Under the pieces are notes generated by a model. It saw only the letters and a program-made list of their open reading frames with translations. It had not been told where the DNA came from and did not search any database. Positions 37,361 to 41,089 of a stretch of DNA of 41,089 nt are shown one piece after another. Source of the DNA: Streptosporangiaceae bacterium (lineage in GTDB: Bacteria > Actinomycetota > Actinomycetes > Streptosporangiales > Streptosporangiaceae); assembly GCA_019245115.1 (NCBI GenBank), contig JAFARZ010000337.1, forward strand, positions 1-41,089, given 5' to 3'. How positions within the stretch are numbered: the stretch's first letter is position 1; each line of letters starts with the position of its first letter. Both the position numbers and the translations under genes were made by a program.

Positions 37361-38204
37361 CCTGGTCGTCCGGTCTAGCCTGGCCGTCCGGTCACGGGGC
37401 CGCTATCTGCTCGGCGCGTTCCTTATCCTGGCCGGCTTCCTGATGCTGCTCCCGGTGATCTGGGTGGTGCTCCAGTCATTCGAGGTCCCGGCCGATCAGT
37501 CCGCCGTGCCGCCGGTGTGGTTCCCGCACCGGTTCACGCTGGGGAGCTATCGCACGCTGTTCGCTACCCCGTTCCTGGTCGACATGCTGAACTCGGTGGC
37601 GATCACCGCCGCGGTCATCGGCGGCGCCGCCGTGGTCAGCGTGCTTGCCGCGTACGCGTTCGCGAGGCTGGAGTTCCGCGGCCGCGAGCTGCTGTTCACG
37701 CTGTTCCTCGCCGCACTGACCCTGCCCAGCCAGGTGGCCGCGGTGCCGGAGTTCGTGGTGGTCAAGTACCTGAAGCTGCTGGACACCCGGGCCAGCCTGG
37801 TCATTCCCGCGCTGATCCAGGTGCTGGCCATCTTCCTGCTCCGCCAGCACATCCGCACGATCCCGCGCGACCTCGACGACGCGGCCCGCATCGACGGCGC
37901 CGGCCACCTGCGGATCATCAGGCACATCATCGTGCCGATGTCGTGGCCCGCGATCTCCGCCGTCATGGTGATCACCGGCCAGTACATCTGGAACGACTTC
38001 TTCTGGCCGAACCTGTTCATCACCACGCAGGACAAGATGACCGCACCCCTCGCTCTGTACAACCTGGAGTCGGTGAGCGGCGGCGGCCCGATCGGCGCGG
38101 TTTTCGCCGGCCTGTCCCTGCTGTGCATCCCGTGTGTCATCGCGTTCGTGTTCCTGCAGCGGCGCCTCATGGAGGGCATCGGCTACCGTGGCATCTCCCG
38201 TTAA
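37347..38204 (+). CDS. ABC sugar permease, MalG type, second system
   Basis: 285 residues with six predicted membrane helices (LLGAFLILAGFLMLLPVIWV, and VFAGLSLLCIPCVIAFVF near the end). The EAA loop is LDDAARIDGAGHLRII...IIVP. It overlaps the gene before (14 bases) and the gene after (17 bases), so production of both permeases and the GH116 enzyme is coupled. No ATPase gene follows. Confidence 0.92.
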   Translation: MSVSNLVVRSSLAVRSRGRYLLGAFLILAGFLMLLPVIWVVLQSFEVPADQSAVPPVWFPHRFTLGSYRTLFATPFLVDMLNSVAITAAVIGGAAVVSVLAAYAFARLEFRGRELLFTLFLAALTLPSQVAAVPEFVVVKYLKLLDTRASLVIPALIQVLAIFLLRQHIRTIPRDLDDAARIDGAGHLRIIRHIIVPMSWPAISAVMVITGQYIWNDFFWPNLFITTQDKMTAPLALYNLESVSGGGPIGAVFAGLSLLCIPCVIAFVFLQRRLMEGIGYRGISR

Positions 38205-40707
38205 GGTCTACCGAGGCGGGGACCGGGTGCGGATCTCGCTTCCGGTCGGCGGCATCGGCACTGGCACGATCGGTTTCGGCGGCCGAGGTCAGCTCCGCGA
38301 CTGGGAGATAGAGAACCGCCCGGCCAAGGGCCAGCTCGCTCCGCTCACGTTCCTGGCCTGCCGGGTTTCCGGGCCGGGTGTGCCCGCCGCGGCGCGGATC
38401 CTCGAGGGAGCGCTGTTCGACGAGGAGGTGGCCGGGGAACAGGGGGCTACCGCTCCGCTGGCCGGCCTGCCGCGGTTCGCCGGATGCGAGTTCCAGGCCG
38501 CCTACCCGTTCGGCCGGGTGCTGCTCACCGACGCGGCGATGCCGGTCCGCGTCGAGGTCGAGGCCTGGAACCCGCTCGTCCCGGGCGATGAGGAGGTCAG
38601 CGGCCTGCCGCTCGCCGTCTTCGGGGTGACGATCACATCGCTGGCCAGCGAGCCGCTCGATATAAGCGTGCTGCTGTCCGCCGAAGCCTTCCCCGGCCAC
38701 GCCGCCCGCGCCGCCGGGGCACCAAGCTCTCCCGCCGTCTCGGTGCTGTCCCAGCGGGACATAACGGGCATCCAGCTATGGGACGCGAACCTCGACCGGC
38801 AGCACGAGGACTACGGCACGCTGGCCGCCGCCGTCCTTGACAACGGCTGGACCGGCCCGGAGTGGGCGTACGGCAAGTGGAACCAGGGCCTGCTCGCGAT
38901 GTGGCGGAGCTTCGCCGGGACCGGCCGCCCCGGGCCGGGCACCTGGGGCCGCGGTGGCCCCCGGCCGGCCGCCGACTTCGCCAGCGGCGCCGCGCTGGCG
39001 GGCACGCTCGGCGCGACCCGGGTGCTGCCTCCCGGTGGCACCGCGCAGGTCACGTTCGTGCTCGCCTGGCACTTCCCGAACCGCCGGGCCTGGGTGTGGA
39101 CCGGACCGGGGCCGCGGTGCGGCTCGGGACCGGACATCGTCGGCAACCACTACGCCACCGGCTACCGAGACGCCGGGGACGTCGTCAGCCAGGTGGCACC
39201 CCGCCTGCCCGGCCTGCGGGAAACCACCGAACGGTTCGTGTCCGCGTTCTGGTCCAGCGATCTCAGCCCCGCCGTCAAGGAGGCGGCGCTGTTCAACCTC
39301 AGCACGCTGCGCAGCCAGACGTTCTTCCGCACCGGCGACGGCTGGCCCTTCGCCTGGGAGGGATGCCTGGACGACGCCGGCTCGTGCCTCGGCTCCTGCA
39401 CGCACGTATGGAACTACGATCAGGCCACCGGCTTCCTGTTCGGCGGCCTGGCACGGCGCATGCGTGAGCTGGAGTACCTGCACGCGACCGGCGATGACGG
39501 CGCGATGAGCTTCCGTACCATGCTGCCGCTGGAACGGGCGCGCGAACGCCGCGACGCCGCCGCCGACGGCCAGTTCGGCTGCGTGGTCAAGCTGTACCGG
39601 GAATGGAAGCTGTCCGGGGACGACCAGTGGCTGGCCCGGCTGTGGCCGGCCTGCCGGCGGTCGATCGAGTTCGCCTGGATACCGGGCGGCTGGGACGCGG
39701 ACGCCGACGGCCTTGCCGAAGGCGGGCAGCACACCACGATGGACGTCGAGTACTACGGGCCGAATCCGGTGGTCCAGGGCTGGTACCTGGCCGCACTCGC
39801 CGCCGCCGCGCGGATGGCCGCGGCGGTCGGCGATGATAAGTTCGCCGTCACCTGCCGGAAACTGCTCGCGGCCGGCGCCGCCGCTACCGAGGCGGTGTTG
39901 TACAACGGCGCTTACTACCAGCAGCGGGTGATTCCGCCCGGGGACTTCGAGCAGGTGGCGCCCCGGCTGCGGCATCCGGACCTCGGCGCCGAGCGGGCCG
40001 ATCAGCCGGAGTTCCAGATCGGTGACGGCTGCGGCATCGACCAGCTGGTGGGCGAGGTCTGTGCTCGCGTCGCGGGGCTGGAACCGCTCTTCGACCCCGA
40101 GCACGCGCGGACCGCGCTGCGGAGCATCGGCCGGCTCAATTACGTCGCGGACTTCGGCGACTGGGCCAACTATGTGCGCGGCTACGCGGTGCACGGCGAG
40201 CGGGGCCACATCGTGCTCAGTTACCCCAACGGCCTGCCGGAACATCCGGCGCCCTACTGGTGCGAGACCTGGACGGGGGCCGAATACATTTACGCGACGG
40301 GCCTGGCACAGCACGGTGAGGCGGATCGCGCGGACGAGGTCGTGACGGGGATCAGGGAACGCTTCACCGGCGCCCGCCGTAACCCGTTCGACGAAGCCGA
40401 ATGCGGGCATCACTACGCCCGTGCGCTGGCCAGCTGGGGTGTGATCGTTGCCCAGACGGGTTTCTCTTACGACGCCCGGTCGGGGGTGATGACGCTCGCC
40501 GCGTCACCGGCGCCCACGGTCTGGTTCTGGTCCAACGGCACCGCGTGGGGAACGGTGCGGCAGTCGTTGCGTCCCTCGGATACCCGCGCGGTGGAACTGG
40601 AAGTGCTGCACGGATCGCTTCGCCTGGTCCGGGTCATGATCGGCGGCGAGGAGTTCCGGCCGCCGTCGGCCGGTGTCCTCGCCGCGGGGGCGGCGGTCAG
40701 CTGGTGA
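38188..40707 (+). CDS. GH116 (DUF608) glycoside hydrolase, cytoplasmic
   Basis: 839 residues from GTG at 38188, with GGAGGG about 11 bases upstream inside the permease gene; no signal peptide. The N-terminal beta domain opens with PVGGIGTGTIGFGGRGQLRDW and NRPAKG, diagnostic of GH116/DUF608 proteins (GBA2-like beta-glucosidases and beta-xylosidases). The (alpha/alpha)6 domain has CLGSCTHVWNYDQATGFLF, then MDVEYYGPNPVVQG (E521) and GDGCGIDQLVGE (D618, the likely acid/base). The nucleophile could not be placed with confidence. The enzyme would cleave a beta-glycoside brought in by the coupled importer. An earlier in-frame start at 38134 would lie within the permease gene and is less likely. Confidence 0.85.
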   Translation: MASPVKVYRGGDRVRISLPVGGIGTGTIGFGGRGQLRDWEIENRPAKGQLAPLTFLACRVSGPGVPAAARILEGALFDEEVAGEQGATAPLAGLPRFAGCEFQAAYPFGRVLLTDAAMPVRVEVEAWNPLVPGDEEVSGLPLAVFGVTITSLASEPLDISVLLSAEAFPGHAARAAGAPSSPAVSVLSQRDITGIQLWDANLDRQHEDYGTLAAAVLDNGWTGPEWAYGKWNQGLLAMWRSFAGTGRPGPGTWGRGGPRPAADFASGAALAGTLGATRVLPPGGTAQVTFVLAWHFPNRRAWVWTGPGPRCGSGPDIVGNHYATGYRDAGDVVSQVAPRLPGLRETTERFVSAFWSSDLSPAVKEAALFNLSTLRSQTFFRTGDGWPFAWEGCLDDAGSCLGSCTHVWNYDQATGFLFGGLARRMRELEYLHATGDDGAMSFRTMLPLERARERRDAAADGQFGCVVKLYREWKLSGDDQWLARLWPACRRSIEFAWIPGGWDADADGLAEGGQHTTMDVEYYGPNPVVQGWYLAALAAAARMAAAVGDDKFAVTCRKLLAAGAAATEAVLYNGAYYQQRVIPPGDFEQVAPRLRHPDLGAERADQPEFQIGDGCGIDQLVGEVCARVAGLEPLFDPEHARTALRSIGRLNYVADFGDWANYVRGYAVHGERGHIVLSYPNGLPEHPAPYWCETWTGAEYIYATGLAQHGEADRADEVVTGIRERFTGARRNPFDEAECGHHYARALASWGVIVAQTGFSYDARSGVMTLAASPAPTVWFWSNGTAWGTVRQSLRPSDTRAVELEVLHGSLRLVRVMIGGEEFRPPSAGVLAAGAAVSW

Positions 40708-40719
40708 CGAAGATGTCTT

Positions 40720-40766
40720 CCGGCAGGAATGCCGGCACCAGCATGTTCGGGGCGCTCTCCGCCCCT
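40720..40766 (+). terminator. Two tandem hairpins after the GH116 gene
   Basis: CCGGCA/TGCCGG (40720-40725, 40730-40735; loop GGAA) and GGGGCG/CGCCCC (40750-40755, 40761-40766) follow the GH116 stop by 12 and 42 bases. There are no T-runs. They are a candidate end of the operon before the DUF445 gene. Confidence 0.4.
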
Positions 40767-40819
40767 CATACGGGTGCCAGATCCGGCGCTCCCATGCTCG
40801 TCCTGGGAGACTGGGCCGG

Positions 40820-41089
40820 ATGGAACCTACTGCGACGATGTCCGGCTCGCCGGTATCCAAGCTCGAGGCCGAGTCGGTGGCGGTACGGGCGCGCCGGCTG
40901 GCGGCCGCGCGCCGACGGGCCACCGCTCTCCTGGCCGCGGTAACGGTCCTGTTCCTGGCCGTTACCGCGGCCGGCGTCCACGGGACCCTCCTCGGTTATG
41001 TGCAGGCCGGCGCCGAGGCGTCCATGGTGGGCGGCGTCGCGGACTGGTTCGCGGTGACGGCCCTGTTCCGCCGTCCGCTGGGCCTGCCG
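40820..41089 (+). CDS. DUF445-family membrane protein, N-terminal fragment
   Basis: Open to the window end; about 90 residues are visible. After a basic N-terminus (VRARRLAAARRRA) comes a membrane segment (TALLAAVTVLFLAVTAAG). The hallmark AEASMVGGVADWFAVTALFRRPLGLP then identifies the DUF445 family (YjiN-like), whose function is unknown. The start is the ATG at 40820, with an alternative ATG at 40838. GGGAG lies about 11 bases upstream. It stands outside the sugar operon, about 110 bases beyond GH116. Confidence 0.85.
   Translation, partial: MEPTATMSGSPVSKLEAESVAVRARRLAAARRRATALLAAVTVLFLAVTAAGVHGTLLGYVQAGAEASMVGGVADWFAVTALFRRPLGLP

Overview
The window is very GC-rich, with tightly packed genes, many GTG starts and Tat-dependent lipoproteins. 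It also carries DUF2332, DUF6328, DUF222-HNH and CYTH-CHAD proteins and SorC/LacI-controlled sugar ABC operons. This points to a soil-type actinomycete (Actinomycetota) with a saprophytic lifestyle; the genus cannot be fixed from the sequence. No rRNA, tRNA, CRISPR array, transposase or integrase was seen.

Layout. (1) 1-8226, housekeeping and accessory mix: the 3' end of a GH94 phosphorylase, a long bidirectional hairpin, a small unknown protein, a DUF2332 protein, a small secreted protein, a CYTH-CHAD protein divergent from a DUF6328 membrane protein, a GAF-domain protein and a large secreted six-hairpin glycosidase-like protein. (2) 8227-13181, an accessory segment: a 424-base gene-free stretch with a 120-base block that is 67 % A+T, a DUF222/HNH endonuclease with low-complexity linkers, a MazG/RS21-C6-like nucleotide pyrophosphatase, and a fusion of a PD-(D/E)XK-like nuclease with a Schlafen-group-3 (DUF2075) helicase. 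The helicase start is preceded by a hairpin that would bury its ribosome-binding site. This pair is the best candidate in the window for an uncharacterised (defence-like) system. (3) 13151-22527: a six-gene, translationally coupled minus-strand operon (AtuA-family protein, carboxyltransferase, biotin carboxylase/BCCP, acyl-CoA dehydrogenase, enoyl-CoA hydratase, acyl-CoA synthetase), divergent from a TetR repressor across a short gap holding a strong palindrome. It looks like a branched or terpenoid acyl-CoA catabolic route.

(4) 22636-25853: a secreted CsxA-type exo-beta-D-glucosaminidase (GH2) and a small DUF4190 membrane protein. (5) 25957-32442: a SorC-family regulator divergent from an ABC importer (lipoprotein, two permeases, ATPase) and a zinc polyol-type dehydrogenase, with clear inverted-repeat operators in the gap. 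(6) 32439-40707: a LacI regulator divergent from an L-fucose/arabinose-isomerase-like enzyme, a second ABC importer lacking its own ATPase, and a cytoplasmic GH116 (DUF608) glycosidase. This suggests uptake of an intact glycoside, cleavage inside the cell and isomerisation of the released sugar. (7) 40820-41089: the start of a DUF445 membrane protein.

A 23-base sequence recurs on the sense strand inside three unrelated coding sequences (DUF2332, acyl-CoA dehydrogenase, ABC lipoprotein), which suggests a short dispersed repeat family in this genome. All functional calls come from reading motifs by eye; no database search was run.
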